A DNA stretch of 64,000 nt from Ecdyonurus torrentis (Eukaryota; Arthropoda; Insecta; Ephemeroptera; Heptageniidae): positions 17,768,187 through 17,832,186 of the forward strand of contig OX439137.1 of NCBI GenBank assembly GCA_949318235.1. Reading direction: 5' to 3'. The notes below the pieces were generated by a model that saw nothing but the letters and a program-made list of their open reading frames with translations, did no database searches and was not told the origin of the DNA. How positions within the stretch are numbered: position 1 is the stretch's first letter; each line of letters begins with the position of its first letter. Shown one piece after another: positions 21,945 to 32,605 of the stretch. The position numbers and the translations under genes were made by a program.

Positions 21945-22210
21945 AAATAATATTGTCTGATAATAATTCAAGTTAACAGTAACAGCTACCTATGATAAAT
22001 AATTTCAGAACCAGTCAGCATCAGATATGAGAGAAACCATTGTTGAAATTAACATGGGCTCTTATGGGACTAAAACTTCAAAATATTATAGTTTAAAATC
22101 TAGCATGTCGCCCCTCCCCCCCATTTTTTATATTTCTGAATATACATTTAATATCCTAATGATTCACTGTACAAAATGTCAGATTTTTCTGTCTTTACAA
22201 TTTTTTATAC
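21945..22210 (-). repeat. Repeat family H, copy 1
   Basis: AACAGTAACAGCTACCTA, TCAGATATGAGAGAAA, TTAACATGGGCTCTTATGGGAC and TAAAATCTAGCATG match the reverse of H3 and H4. No convincing termini. Confidence 0.7.
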
Positions 22211-22739
22211 AAATCATGCAGTACTTGAGTTCCCGCCTTAAAACAATAATATTCGTGCATATAAAAATTCTAAATAAAAATGAATTTTTCATTTTTTAAT
22301 TTAATTTTTGAAATTCAGATTTTATTTGAAGTAAAGACGGTAGCCATTACGCCGAAATACGGTTTGCGTTTCTTTTTTTTTTTTTTTTAATTGTTAAAAT
22401 CGTGCGAACAAGTTCGTAGCCACTGGACAATTTTTTTCAACGGCTGATTTTTTTAAAAGTCTGTATTTTCTCCAATAGCTTTTTCAAAAAAATTCTCTTA
22501 ATTTTCGAACTTTTCTTCTCCTATTTCACCTATTTCTCCTATTTCTAAATCGTGTTAATTGCATATTGTGTCGTCCGTTCAGTTTGTCAGATATCCAATC
22601 AACTATATCTAATCTAACATGATAAATTTAGAAAGCTGATGAAAGCCAGTTCGAGGCAGCTTCAGTTATAAAAAACAAAAGAGAAGCACGAAAAAAAAAA
22701 AAAAAAAAAAAAAAGAGCAACGTCTTTTATGTTCAAGAT

Positions 22740-22995
22740 TTGTACACTGAGAAAAGAGAAGTGTAGTGACAAGATATTGTGTTAGCTGGCGTGCAGTTTT
22801 GTATACAAAAAACTATTAAAATTAACGTGGGCTCTTATGGGACCAAAATGTCAAAACCTTATAGATTTTAAAATCTTGCATGGTGATCCCTCAAAATTTT
22901 CACATTTTTGCAGATAATTATTATTATGCAAAATGTCAGGTTTTTCCTTTTCCCGAACTTTTTAGTGAAATAGCTGCGATTTCACGCTAACTTTT
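22740..22995 (-). repeat. Repeat family H, copy 2
   Basis: AAAATTAACGTGGGCTCTTA, TGGGACCAAAATGTCAAAAC, AAAATCTTGCATGGTGATCC and ATGTCAGGTTTTTCC match H1. Upstream half diverged. Confidence 0.65.
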
Positions 22996-23669
22996 TTTTA
23001 GTTTATTTTTTTGTAATTAAAGATTTTGCAAGAAAAACAGTTATTTCATCTAAGAAAGAAGGCATACTTACAAGAATTCAACCTTTTAAAAAGATATCAT
23101 GAAAAAAAAAAATAATAATTAAAAAAATGAACATGATATGGTAATTCTATAATAATTTCTTTCCGTGCCCGTATTGATTAAAGTTTCAATCTTAGCCAGT
23201 TAGCCAAGTGGTGTATTGTACTGTACTGAGTCACGTGACCCATTGTTCTCGAAGACTAAGATCATATTTCACGATGTAACCACTTTTTACCTCCCTCCCT
23301 CACCATTTATTTTTAAATTTTAAATTTCACTCATAAAGATACGTCAAATCCTTTGTCAATTTTTATACTTTTTTAAACTTAAAATATGGTTTTAAAAAAT
23401 GTCCATATTTCAATATATTGGATTTATAATGTCAGTTTAAAATATATAAATAATACATTTAAACAGTTAAAAAAATCACGTGCTAAATTAACATAATTTC
23501 GCAGTTCATATTGGTTAGTAAAATATTGTTGTTTTTGGAAATAGTCAAAAAAATAAACTTTATTTTTTACAATAAATCTTTTTGTGTTATTTATATCCGA
23601 CTAAATAATATTTGTTTTAAATAAATTTGCATGAATAAATAAAAATTAATTTAATAATATATATATATA
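22996..23669. other. Unassigned A+T-rich stretch
   Basis: One less A+T-rich patch at 23160-23285 includes GAGTCACGTGACCC. No gene or repeat match. Confidence 0.4.
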
Positions 23670-23967
23670 TATAAACACCCTTGCACATACTTGCACTTTG
23701 TGGCCATGTTTGTGGTGCCTAATGCATTGGCCAGCATAGGGTAAACAACATTTCTTCTAATTTTCAACATAAAAAGAGTTTATTTAAACTGAACAAAATT
23801 TTCTCATATTCTTCTAGCTTATTGGGAGCTATAAATAAGGCTTTGATTGAGCTTTGAAGCTTTTTTTGCTATTTAAAAAATAAAAAATGACTTTTTCGTA
23901 TGCTATAGCCTATGCATTCCTGACCAACAAAATGGCGGCTCTTAAATATGAGTGCAACTGGTCTATA
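23670..23967 (-). mobile_element. MITE family B, copy 2
   Basis: CCCTTGCACATACTTGCAC, GGCCATGTTTGTGGTGCC, TGGCCAGCATAGGGTAAAC at the left; CCTGACCAACAAAATGGCGG, GAGTGCAACTGGTCTATA at the right. The left TATAGACC is changed to TATAAACA. Confidence 0.85.
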
Positions 23968-24167
23968 CACTATACCTTAAAAGTTATTATTACAATTTTA
24001 AGTTTCATATTAACAAGTTATCCTTAAATTGCAATAACTTCAATATTGTCTGCATGTGTTTTCCCATGTTTGACATAACTAAAGTTTTAAATAACATTTC
24101 ATCTTTACTGCATGTTAGCTTTATATTGGACCACCGTGCAAGATAACAATTAACATAATAACATTAA

Positions 24168-24722
24168 TTGGTCTCAAAGCAGTGATCAGAAAAATTTGAT
24201 TTATGCAAACCACACAATATTTTTATACTAATTTTTGCATGTTTCTGACGTCATAAACATGAATTTTCACGCAAATTGCATACTTTACAGTATTTTCACG
24301 CTCTCTAGTGGGGCTACATTAACATTCAGGTAAAAATTGTCATCAGTTTTGAAGATTACATTCATTTGAAATCAGCTACTGCGGGATTTGACTAAAAAAT
24401 TGTAAAGATAGAAAAATGTGAAATTTTGCACGCTGATACATTAGGATAAGGTATCTTCAAAAATATAAAAAAATTGGGTGGTCACCATGCTAGATTTTAA
24501 ATTATGATTTTTTGAAGTGTTGGTTCTATAAGAGCCCATGTTAATTTCAATATTTATTTTCTCTCTTATCTGATGGTGACAATGTTATCTTAGGTAGCTG
24601 TTACTGTTAACTTTCAAATGTCATCATAAAGTTTGTCAGTTTTATTTTTAAATGTGAGATACAAGCCATCTGAATACAACTCTTAAAGAACATGTTGTTT
24701 CATGTTTTCTATGGCTTTAACT
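24168..24722 (-). mobile_element. Family G element, copy 3, carrying nested H
   Basis: TTGGTCTCAAAGCAGTGATCA, TTTCTGACGTCATAAACATG, CTCTCTAGTGGGGCTACATT, then an H copy, then AAGAACATGTTGTTTCATG and TCTATGGCTTTAA. Left terminal ~100 bp absent. Confidence 0.75.
24360..24684 (+). repeat. Repeat family H, copy 3, inserted in G
   Basis: GATACATTAGGATAAG, TCTATAAGAGCCCATGTTAA, TCTCTTATCTGATGGTGACA, TAGGTAGCTGTTACTGTTAA, GCCATCTGAATACAA. It interrupts the G consensus between TTTTGAAGAT and AAGAACATGTTG, so H can move and is younger than G3. Confidence 0.75.
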
Positions 24723-24963
24723 AAAATTATACGATAGTTTGTTTTGCTATATTTGTCTTCTATAATATGTTTGATATCTAAGTAAATATAAAGTGTACAA
24801 CAGAAGTTATGTCATATACTTCAGGTATCGATTGACTGATTGATTGATTCTCAGTGGACTTGATAAATAAATAAATGTAACAGAATGCCAATACACCCAC
24901 TTCACAAATAAGAAAATGTTCTCTTTGACTTTCAGCAACTTCAAAAATATTGACTACAATTTT

Positions 24964-25262
24964 ATATAGACCGGTTGCACTTATATTTATGAGCCGTCAT
25001 TTTGTTGGTCAGGAATACACATGCCAGCATAGGAAAAATGTCATTTTTATATTTTTAATAGTAAAAGAAGCTTCAAACCTCAATCAAAGCCTTATTTCTA
25101 GCTACTAATAAGCTCGAAGAATATGAGACAAATTTGTTCAGTTGAAATAAACTTTTTTATGTGAAAAATTAGAAGAAATGATATTTCCCCTATGCTGGAC
25201 AATGTATTAGGTATCACATCACAAACATGGCGACAAAGCGCAAGGATGTGCAAGGGGGGTAT
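24964..25262 (+). mobile_element. MITE family B, copy 3
   Basis: TATAGACCGGTTGCACTTAT, GTCATTTTGTTGGTCAGGAA, TGCCAGCATAGGAAAAATG, AAGCTTCAAACCTCAATCAA; right end GCGCAAGGATGTGCAAGG joined directly to an A element through one TATA. Confidence 0.88.
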
Positions 25263-25548
25263 AGGGTGTATGCACATGACGACATATTTAATACGCTTGG
25301 ACGCCATACTGGAGTAATGAATAGCATTGCTTAGCATAGGACAAACTTTGTTTTTATTTACTTGCTATAAGAAATTGGTTAATTATTTTTCTCACATACT
25401 TGAGATTCAAGCTATTAACAACATCAATGCTCTCAAAAATATTGCTTGATATTTTTAAACTGTCAAAATGTGTCATTTTCCTATACCGGCCCATGTTATT
25501 GAGGGATTCAACATTGCGTTGACTTTAATATGAATGTATAATAGACCT
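25260..25548 (+). mobile_element. MITE family A, abutting B3
   Basis: TATAGGGTGTATGCACATGA begins on the last bases of B3. GACGCCATACTGGAGTAATG and GCTTAGCATAGGACAAAC follow. Right end diverged (ATGAATGTATAATAGACC). Confidence 0.88.
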
Positions 25549-25579
25549 TATTAAAATACAGCTTTTTTTCCCTAATTTT

Positions 25580-25740
25580 ATATTGACTAATAAAAGAACA
25601 TGTTGACTTTAAGCAATTTCAGTCACATCCGCTTCCGTTTCTACTTACTACGCATGCGCAGTACGTCGAAACGGAAGCGGATGTCAGCAAAATTTCTTAA
25701 AGTCAGCTTCAAAACAGTAGTTCCTTTATTAGTCAATATG
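25580..25740. mobile_element. Fold-back family K, copy 2 (full)
   Basis: TATTGACTAATAAAAGAAC and its near complement GTTCCTTTATTAGTCAATA are the ends. Then TTGACTTTAAGCAATTTC, TCACATCCGCTTCCGTTTC and the facing GAAACGGAAGCGGATGT around ACGCATGCGCAGTACG. About 160 bp, non-coding; forms a near-perfect hairpin in the middle. Confidence 0.85.
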
Positions 25741-25809
25741 TTATATTTAAATATCAAAAATATATAAAATATATTAGAAAAAATAATATTAAAAAAATAT
25801 ATTAAAAAA

Positions 25810-25817
<8 letters not shown>

Positions 25818-25859
<42 letters not shown>
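25818..25859 (+). repeat. A-run, about 42 bp
   Basis: Homopolymer following ATATTAAAAAA repeats; not attached to any recognised retroelement. Confidence 0.9.
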
Positions 25860-25860
<1 letters not shown>

Positions 25861-26224
25861 GCTTCTGTTGCTGTACTGAAAATCATTATGTTAAAAGCTG
25901 CGTATTTAAAAAATTTAAAACATTCATAAATATTGTGACAAAATAATTTTCCAGTTATTTTGATAATTTTTCATAAACCGCTTGTAGTTAAAGTAGATAA
26001 TGGAAAGAGATTATATATACATACAAAAACTTGTGTTGTTTTTATAAACTAAAATGTGTTTTTATTGTAGTGTTTAATATTTTGTGTGTGTATGTATATA
26101 GTCTTTTTTACTTACTTATTGTTACAATAAAGTAATTGGGAGGAAACTAAGTGAGATACAGTTGTACCACCGTGAGAGTGATACCGGAAGTAGTCAAGTC
26201 AGATATACTTTGCTGTGTATCTTT

Positions 26225-26600
26225 GCTAGTTTGTTCAAGCAAAATTTATTCAATACTGCATAAATTATGCTGCATTTCATAATAGTTTCATAATAACAAA
26301 AATAGCTACGTAATAATTATGCTAGCTTATTTTCAGCATAACTGGTTCAATACAGCATAATTTATGTTATACTGCATAATAACTCTGCCCCGAAGCATAA
26401 ATATTATATTGTACACAGCATAATCATTTATATAGTTCTAATTTTGCCTATTTTATGCTATAATGACATAAATGCAGCATAAATTACAAAATTTATTTTT
26501 TCCATACAGCATAATTATTTATGATGTTCAAATTTAGTATCAATGCTTGGATGGCATAAATTAAACGCGTTATTATAATTATTTTTTAGTGTCTAAGGTT
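26225..26600 (+). mobile_element. Family C element, copy 3 (complex)
   Basis: CTACGTAATAATTATGCTAGC, TTTTCAGCATAACTGGTTCAA, ATGCTATAATGACATAAATG, CAGCATAAATTACAAAATTTATT. Extra C-like pieces lie on both sides, suggesting overlapping insertions. Confidence 0.7.
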
Positions 26601-26700
26601 CACTTAGGCTATTTTCTTTGAAATATACGTTAAAATTTTTTTTTATTATTTTTCTCGCATACATGAAATTCAATCTGTTAACATTAATTCTCTAAACAAA

Positions 26701-27000
26701 TAAAGGGTGTTTTCATTCATGTTAAAGTCGACGTCATAAGTGAGTACTAAATAACATTGGCCAGTATAGGAAAATGGCACATTTTGCCAGTTTAAAAATA
26801 CTAAACAATATTTATGAGAGAATTGATGTTGTTAACAGGTTGAATTAGTACCTCAAGTATGCAAGAAAAATAATAACGACCAAAAAATGACTTATTTTCC
26901 AGAGAAAACCCACATTTGTCCTATGCTAAGCAATGTTATTCATTGCTCAATTATGGCATCGAAGCGCATTTATTATGACGTCATGCGCACACACCTTATT
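26701..27000 (-). mobile_element. MITE family A, full-length
   Basis: TAAAGGGTGTTTTCATTCAT to GACGTCATGCGCACACACCTTATT (given in part). First TA of the right end mutated. Carries TTGTCCTATGCTAAGCAATG. Confidence 0.88.
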
Positions 27001-27405
27001 GGCTTAGTATGTATTTTTAAACTGGCAAAATGTGTCACTACTCCTATAGGATATGTACGCATGACGTCATTCTGAGTGCTTTTCGATGCTCTTCTTGAGC
27101 AATGAATAACATTGCTCAGCATAGGACAAACCTATTTTTTTGGATACTTTCTTTGGTAAATTAGCTATTTTTTGGTTATTATTATTTTTCTTGCATACTT
27201 GAGGTACTAATTCAACCTGTTAACAACATTAACTATATTGAGAAGTGTTTTTAAACTGGCAAAATGTGCAATTTTCCTGTACTGGCCAATGTTATTTAGT
27301 ACTCACTTATGACGTCGACTTTAACATGAATGAAACCACCCTATACCTGCTTGCCCATGTTATTTAGTGGTCCAACATGGCGTCAACTGTTATACCAATG
27401 CCCTA
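27001..27405 (+). mobile_element. MITE family A, outer copy split by another A
   Basis: GCTTAGTATGTATTTTTAAA, CTGGCAAAATGTGTCA and CTCCTATA lie left of the inner copy; CCTGCTTGCCCATGTTATTT, TCCAACATGGCGTCAACTG and ATGCCCTATA lie right. Joined at CCTATA this restores the usual A right half (CCTATACTGGCCCATG). Left half of the outer copy is missing. Confidence 0.85.
27045..27345 (+). mobile_element. MITE family A, inner copy nested in A
   Basis: TATAGGATATGTACGCATGA to ATGAATGAAACCACCCTATA, subfamily A2. TATA borders on both sides. Comparison with uninterrupted copies implies TATA was present in the empty site and duplicated (or TA, depending on where the element end is set). Confidence 0.9.
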
Positions 27406-27577
27406 TATAGTATGTAGTGCTTTATTGAACATAACTTGATTTACTTTAACGTAACTTCTGGTATCGTTCTTTTGTTAGGACAACTGTAGAATTTCCGTTA
27501 TCAATCTTATGTTAGAACGACTGTATAGAATTTGTAATTGTTTTTACCTGTTGGTAAAATAGGGTAGTTGGGGAAAA

Positions 27578-27581
<4 letters not shown>

Positions 27582-27668
<87 letters not shown>
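27582..27668 (+). repeat. (GA)n microsatellite
   Basis: About 87 bp with one GG break near 27657. Confidence 0.97.
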
Positions 27669-27669
<1 letters not shown>

Positions 27670-27954
27670 CGATCGATGTCCACTTCGTGTTGTTTTTTTA
27701 TTTCACAATTTGCCTGTTCTTTTTATCTTTCTATTCTTTCTCATTTACGCTTTTGTTTCAATTTGTAAAGTTTTTTTATTTTTATTTTTTTTACATTGCA
27801 AATGCTGAGTTTCCTTTGTGCCTCCTTGCTGCTATATTATATACATGAGCTTCATATCACCACCTATTTAACACGCATTTTGAAAAATACACCTGGACTA
27901 CCTTGAGAATGACACCGGAAGTAGGGTCTCTTACTAAACTATAGGGTGACTGCA

Positions 27955-28258
27955 TGAAATTATTATTTATTAACATTTATGCCATAACGATATACATATT
28001 TATAGCATAAATTAAGTAATTTATGTGTCTCATTTAGGAATATTTATCAAAATAGGAACTTGCACTTAAATGTTGTAATTCAATCCATAGTTTTTTATTT
28101 CCGTATGCATAGACAAAAATAAATAGGTAATAATTATGCTAGCTCATTTTTAGCGAAGCATTTTAGCATTTTTTTAAGTTGTTCTAATGTATCATCATTT
28201 ATACTATAATAACATAAATGCAGCATAAATTACGTAATTTATTCTTTTCGTGCTGTAC
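27955..28258 (+). repeat. Family C, copy 4 (two pieces)
   Basis: First piece to about 28025 (CATAAATTAAGTAATTTATG), second 28118-28258 (TAATAATTATGCTAGCTCAT, ACATAAATGCAGCATAAATT, ACGTAATTTATT). Middle replaced by unrelated sequence. Confidence 0.6.
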
Positions 28259-29021
28259 GTAAAAAAAAATGTGATTTTTTAATGTATTATCTAATACTAT
28301 ACATAATAGTGATTTAATTTACTTTTAAAAAATAACTAATTTTTAATAATAAAATTTATTTGGAAAATTATTATTAAAAATTAGTTATTATAATATTAGT
28401 TAATATAAATAATAACTTTTAAAAAAGAATTAAAAAATATATTTTTTAATATATTAAAGTTTTACTAAATCTTCCTATATATATGCTTCAATATAAATGT
28501 AAAAAAAAAAATAATAATAATATAAATAGTAAAAAAAAAAAAAAAAAAAAAAAAAAATTAAAGTTGAACCTGATGCGTGGCTTCTAGACAGAGAAATTCA
28601 ATGCTACATATTTCTATGCATAGCAAATCAAAGTCCAACAGTAGATACCTCTTGTTGACCTGTTTACTTGTTATCAGCCAGCCCACCTCAACTGTCGGTC
28701 AGTCAGTCGGTCAGTCTCTCTCGAGGAATTGTAGTGTGTGTATGTGACTCTACTTCAGTGCCTGCTTTGATTGACATTGTATATATTAATTTAATACTTT
28801 AATTAAGAAGTAACGATTGAATAGTATAATTTCTTAGAGAAAAAAAACACGTAATATTATGTAATACTAGGTTAATTCAGTATTCTAGTTTTTAAATAGC
28901 ATTTTTTTATTATTATTATTATTTTAGTATTGCTGTATTTAAAAACCAAAAGAATAAAAAAAATAGCTTTTTAGAATTGAAAAATATTATTCAAACTATT
29001 TTTTTTCATATATTATAATAA
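28259..29021. other. A+T-rich stretch, no gene seen
   Basis: Includes an A-run at 28529-28557 and a less A+T-rich patch at 28570-28790 with GTCGGTCAGTCAGTCGGTCAG. No repeat match. Confidence 0.45.
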
Positions 29022-29342
29022 GGTGTTATGCTAGATGTAAATTACTGCAAAAGTGTCCGTTATATCGCATTCAAAATTTCATGGTAAGTTTAAATTGTAT
29101 TTATTGTATCACATACAAAATTTCATAAGGATCTAACTGTAAGGATCAGGAGCTGAGTAAAAATAGCATGGGTAGCATAGGAGATTCCTAGGAAAGCGCC
29201 TATCTTATCCCATGTTAAATTAAATATTTTCTCAATCCTTATATCACTATGAAATTTGGTATGCTCATAATTTAAGCTAATTTAAACTGATCCTGAAATT
29301 TTGATTGCTTTTTCACGGATACTTTTTGAGATAACAGGGTGC
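29022..29342. mobile_element. Fold-back element AA
   Basis: Left arm AAAAGTGTCCGT, CATTCAAAATTTCATGG, AAGTTTAAATTG, CAAAATTTCATAAGGATC; complement of the right arm AAAAGTATCCGT, AATCAAAATTTCAGG, CAGTTTAAATTAG, CAAATTTCATAGTGAT. Arms ~110 bp, diverged. Centre has CATAGGAGATTCCTAGG. Confidence 0.65.
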
Positions 29343-29357
29343 AAAGTTCTTCATATC

Positions 29358-29359
<2 letters not shown>

Positions 29360-29422
<63 letters not shown>
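29360..29422 (+). repeat. (TA)n microsatellite
   Basis: About 62 bp TA. Confidence 0.96.
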
Positions 29423-29426
<4 letters not shown>

Positions 29427-30289
29427 AGTATAATACTATTATAATACAATAATAAATACTACATGTTAAAGTTAATAGGTTTAAAGTGACAATTTATATA
29501 ATCTCATTAAAATTTTATAATTAACATTAATTAATATTCAACGCAATGTGTTGTTATATTTTTATTATTATAAAAACATGAGATAATTTTTGAACATATT
29601 TATCATGTAGAAGTGAAAATAATTCGTTTATAAAAAATACTGGAGGGACAGAATTACTGGATTAACTCAATTTAAGGTAATATTTTTTATTATTTAAGTT
29701 TTTGGGCTGAAAAATCTAAAACATTGAAAATATATGGTGCATTGCTAGTCTGTGAGACTCTAGCGGGATTAAGGTATTTGTATTAAATATGTAATCCAAA
29801 GCGCGAAAAAGCACTTCCGGGGAATTACGTGTATCGATTGTTTGATGCCTCTGTTTTTAGAGCCATAACAACTAATGTAAATCAAGTAAAGTTTACGGCT
29901 CTCGTGTAAGTGAATAGTGGACTTTGGTCTCATATAAGTGATATTGTAACAAACTTCAATTCAGTGCTCGCATTTTAGTGTTATGCTCTAGAATTTAGGG
30001 ATTATCAAATTTAAATGAGAGGTGATGTAAAAATAGCATTTTTTATCACTTATTATAGCGCATTTTTTTTGCAATGCATCACAAACATCGAATCGTGAGA
30101 GCCTACATCAATACAATTGAAAATATATTGATTTTTTATGAAATTTAAATTATTTCATTATATAGAAATATTTCATCATTCATAATTATTAGAAAAGTAT
30201 ATTTATATAATATATATATATATATATATGATATATATATATATATATATATATATAATGTTTAAAAATATTCTGTACAATTATAGGGT
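29423..30289. other. Unassigned stretch with a TA tract
   Basis: TA repeat interrupted by GATATATA at about 30200-30257. A patch with CpGs (29795-29835: GCGCGAAAAAGCACTTCC) has no match. No gene. Confidence 0.45.
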
Positions 30290-30558
30290 TTAGGGTGGCT
30301 TCATTCATGTTAAAGTCGACGACATAAGTGAGTGCTAAATAACATTGACCAGTATAGGAAAATAAGTCATTTTGGTAGTTTAAAAATACTTTGTAATATT
30401 TTTGAGAGCATTGAATTAGATTTTCAAGTATGCAAGAAAAATAATTTCCCGCATAGAAAATAGGCAATAAAGACGTTTGTTCTATGCTGAGTAATGTTAT
30501 TCAGTGCTCCATTATGGCATCGAAGCGCATTCTGTATGAAGTCATGTAGATACACCCA
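30290..30558 (-). mobile_element. MITE family A copy with internal deletion
   Basis: TAGGGTGGCTTCATTCATGT to GAAGTCATGTAGATACACCC. About 25 bp around the usual GTTGTTAACAGGTTG are deleted (GAGCATTGAATTAGATTTTC). Confidence 0.85.
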
Positions 30559-31005
30559 AATCTCTAGGGGGTAAAGTTTTTTTTTATTATTTTTATTTTT
30601 TTTTGAGCGAAGATATTGATTTAAGCTTTAAAAAAATAAAAGTAGGAAGAATTTCTTGAGCTAAGTTTTTTGAAAATACATAAAAATGTTAGAACGTTAA
30701 CGTATACAAGAATGTAAACAGTTTATTTGATAGTAAAGCAGAGAGAGAGAGAGGCCAAATTGTACCAGCTTTACGATCTCTCTCTCTCTCTCTCTCTGCT
30801 CTCACAGATGTAGAAACGCCAGTAAAATAAACGATATTCCTGCAGCAACCCGGGTGGGTCTTCACATTTAAACTCATGTTTTACTGCGCTGTAAAATTTA
30901 ACTAATAAATTGCACTTCGGTGCTCAATTGTTTTTATACAGCTTTTCACGTTTTATTGTTTTGAAATTTATACAAATTAAATGTAGAGGGAAACTTTATA
31001 TCGTC

Positions 31006-31453
31006 TTCCTTTCCTTTCCTTTCCTTTCCTTTCCTTTCCTTTCCTTTCCTTTCCTTTCCTTTCCTTTCCTTTCCTTTCCTTTCCTTTCCTTTCCTTTCCT
31101 TTCCTTTCCTTTCCTTTCCTTTCCTTTCCTTTCCTTTCCTTTCCTTTCCTTTCCTTTCCTTTCCTTTCCTTTCCTTTCCTTTCCTTTCCTTTCCTTTCCT
31201 TTCCTTTCCTTTCCTTTCCTTTCCTTTCCTTTCCTTTCCTTTCCTTTCCTTTCCTTTCCTTTCCTTTCCTTTCCTTTCCTTTCCTTTCCTTTCCTTTCCT
31301 TTCCTTTCCTTTCCTTTCCTTTCCTTTCCTTTCCTTTCCTTTCCTTTCCTTTCCTTTCCTTTCCTTTCCTTTCCTTTTCCTTTCCTTTCCTTTCCTTTTC
31401 CTTTCCTTTCCTTTCCTTTCCTTTCCTTTCTATTCCTTTCCTTTCCTTTCCTC
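31006..31453 (+). repeat. (CCTTT)n pentanucleotide repeat, about 448 bp
   Basis: About 75 perfect TTTCC units to 31373, then variant CCTTTTCC and CTATTCC units to the end. It produces (LSFPF)n and (KERKG)n open frames of 182-260 codons, which are artefacts. Confidence 0.99.
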
Positions 31454-31959
31454 TTTAATGAATTTATTTTTATTATTATTTGCTTATTCAATGATTTTTT
31501 TCCCATTATTATTTGTGGTTTAAAATTAGTAAAATAAACAAAGGGGACTCGATCAGTTTTTGCCCGTAGAGAGGCAGAAAAGTAATTTGAGAAGTAATTT
31601 ATTTTGTGATAAAAAAGTGAATGAAAACAATTAGTTTTGAAGCCAGCAACGTTTTGTTCTCCACAAAATTTGTAATTATTTACAAACACACACAAGTACG
31701 CCGGAAGCAATTTTAGGAAAAATAACAATTTAAATATTATTAACTCGATCGTATCATGGTATAGGCTTTGTATTGACTTTATGTTTGTTTTTAATTGTTA
31801 TTTATTGTGTAAACTGTTTTGTTTTTTACTTATTTTCTAAAGCATAAAAACATCCTTTTTTTATTTTTCTTATTTTCTTATTTTTGAGTTGTTATTTTTT
31901 CTTATTTAATGTAGGCAAAATCAAGATGTATATACACTTCTCCCAATACTAGTTTGAGC

Positions 31960-32260
31960 GGATACAGTGTAATTAACTATGTAAAGTCAATTGTGATTGG
32001 CTAGTAGGTTTATAACACGCTCTCTGATTGGTTTAGCACCGCGAATACATGCAGTGTAATTAACAATGTAAAATCAACTGTGATTGGCTAGTAGGTTTAT
32101 AACACGCTCTCTGATTGGTTTAGCACCGCGAATACATGCAGTGTAATTAACAATGTAAAATCAACTGTGAATGGCTAGTATGTTTATAACACGCTCTCTG
32201 ATTGGTTTAGCACCCTGGATATAGCTTTTGGCGGGAACAACCTTGTTTTGGCCAGAGTGT
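31960..32260 (+). promoter_or_regulatory. 3 x 87-bp repeat with CCAAT boxes and E2F-like site
   Basis: Three units start at CAGTGTAATTAAC (31965, 32052, 32139; spacing exactly 87). Each has GATTGGCTAG, TTTATAACACGC and CTCTGATTGGTTTAGC, giving five intact ATTGG (inverted CCAAT) boxes: 31996, 32027, 32083, 32114, 32201. Next comes TTTTGGCGGGAA (32226-32237), which fits the E2F consensus, and a CpG-rich stretch. CCAAT plus E2F is typical of cell-cycle promoters. No gene is visible downstream, so the promoter reading is inference; it could also be part of an unknown element. Confidence 0.35.
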
Positions 32261-32319
32261 ATAGAAGGTGGTATAATTCGCCCTTTCACTGTCGTCAGAA
32301 CTCGGTTTCCTTCGTAAAA

Positions 32320-32605
32320 CTTCGATTTTTACCATACGTCATACCAACGAAGCTGAAGGTAACGTAAGGCAACGACTGCGAATTTCGTTCGTCTTTTCCG
32401 AATTTGCCCGATCGACGAGATCTATTTCCGGTAAAATTTCATTTTTTCAAAAAAAATTACACACGATAATATTTTCCCGCCATCAAAACGTGAAAAATAC
32501 CGGAAATAAAGATTTAAATCTTGCAGCAGACGCACGAAATACGCAGTCGATGCCTTACGTTATCTTTAGCTTCGTTGCGTCATACAAGGTGACAGAGCCA
32601 CGTGG
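32320..32605. mobile_element. CpG-rich fold-back element W
   Basis: ACGAAGCTGAAGGTAACGTA and AAGGCAACGACTGCG face CGCAGTCGATGCCTTACGTT and ATCTTTAGCTTCGT. Inner arms ATCTATTTCCGGTA and TACCGGAAATAAAGAT. The loop holds TTTTCCCGCC (32472-32481). A 68-codon plus frame starting at 32490 runs across the right arm and shows no domain. Confidence 0.65.

Noticed and set aside
30946..31728. 260-codon minus frame with KERKG repeats and 182-codon LSFPF frame
   Set aside because: Translation of the CCTTT pentanucleotide; the non-repeat ends carry no recognisable motif.
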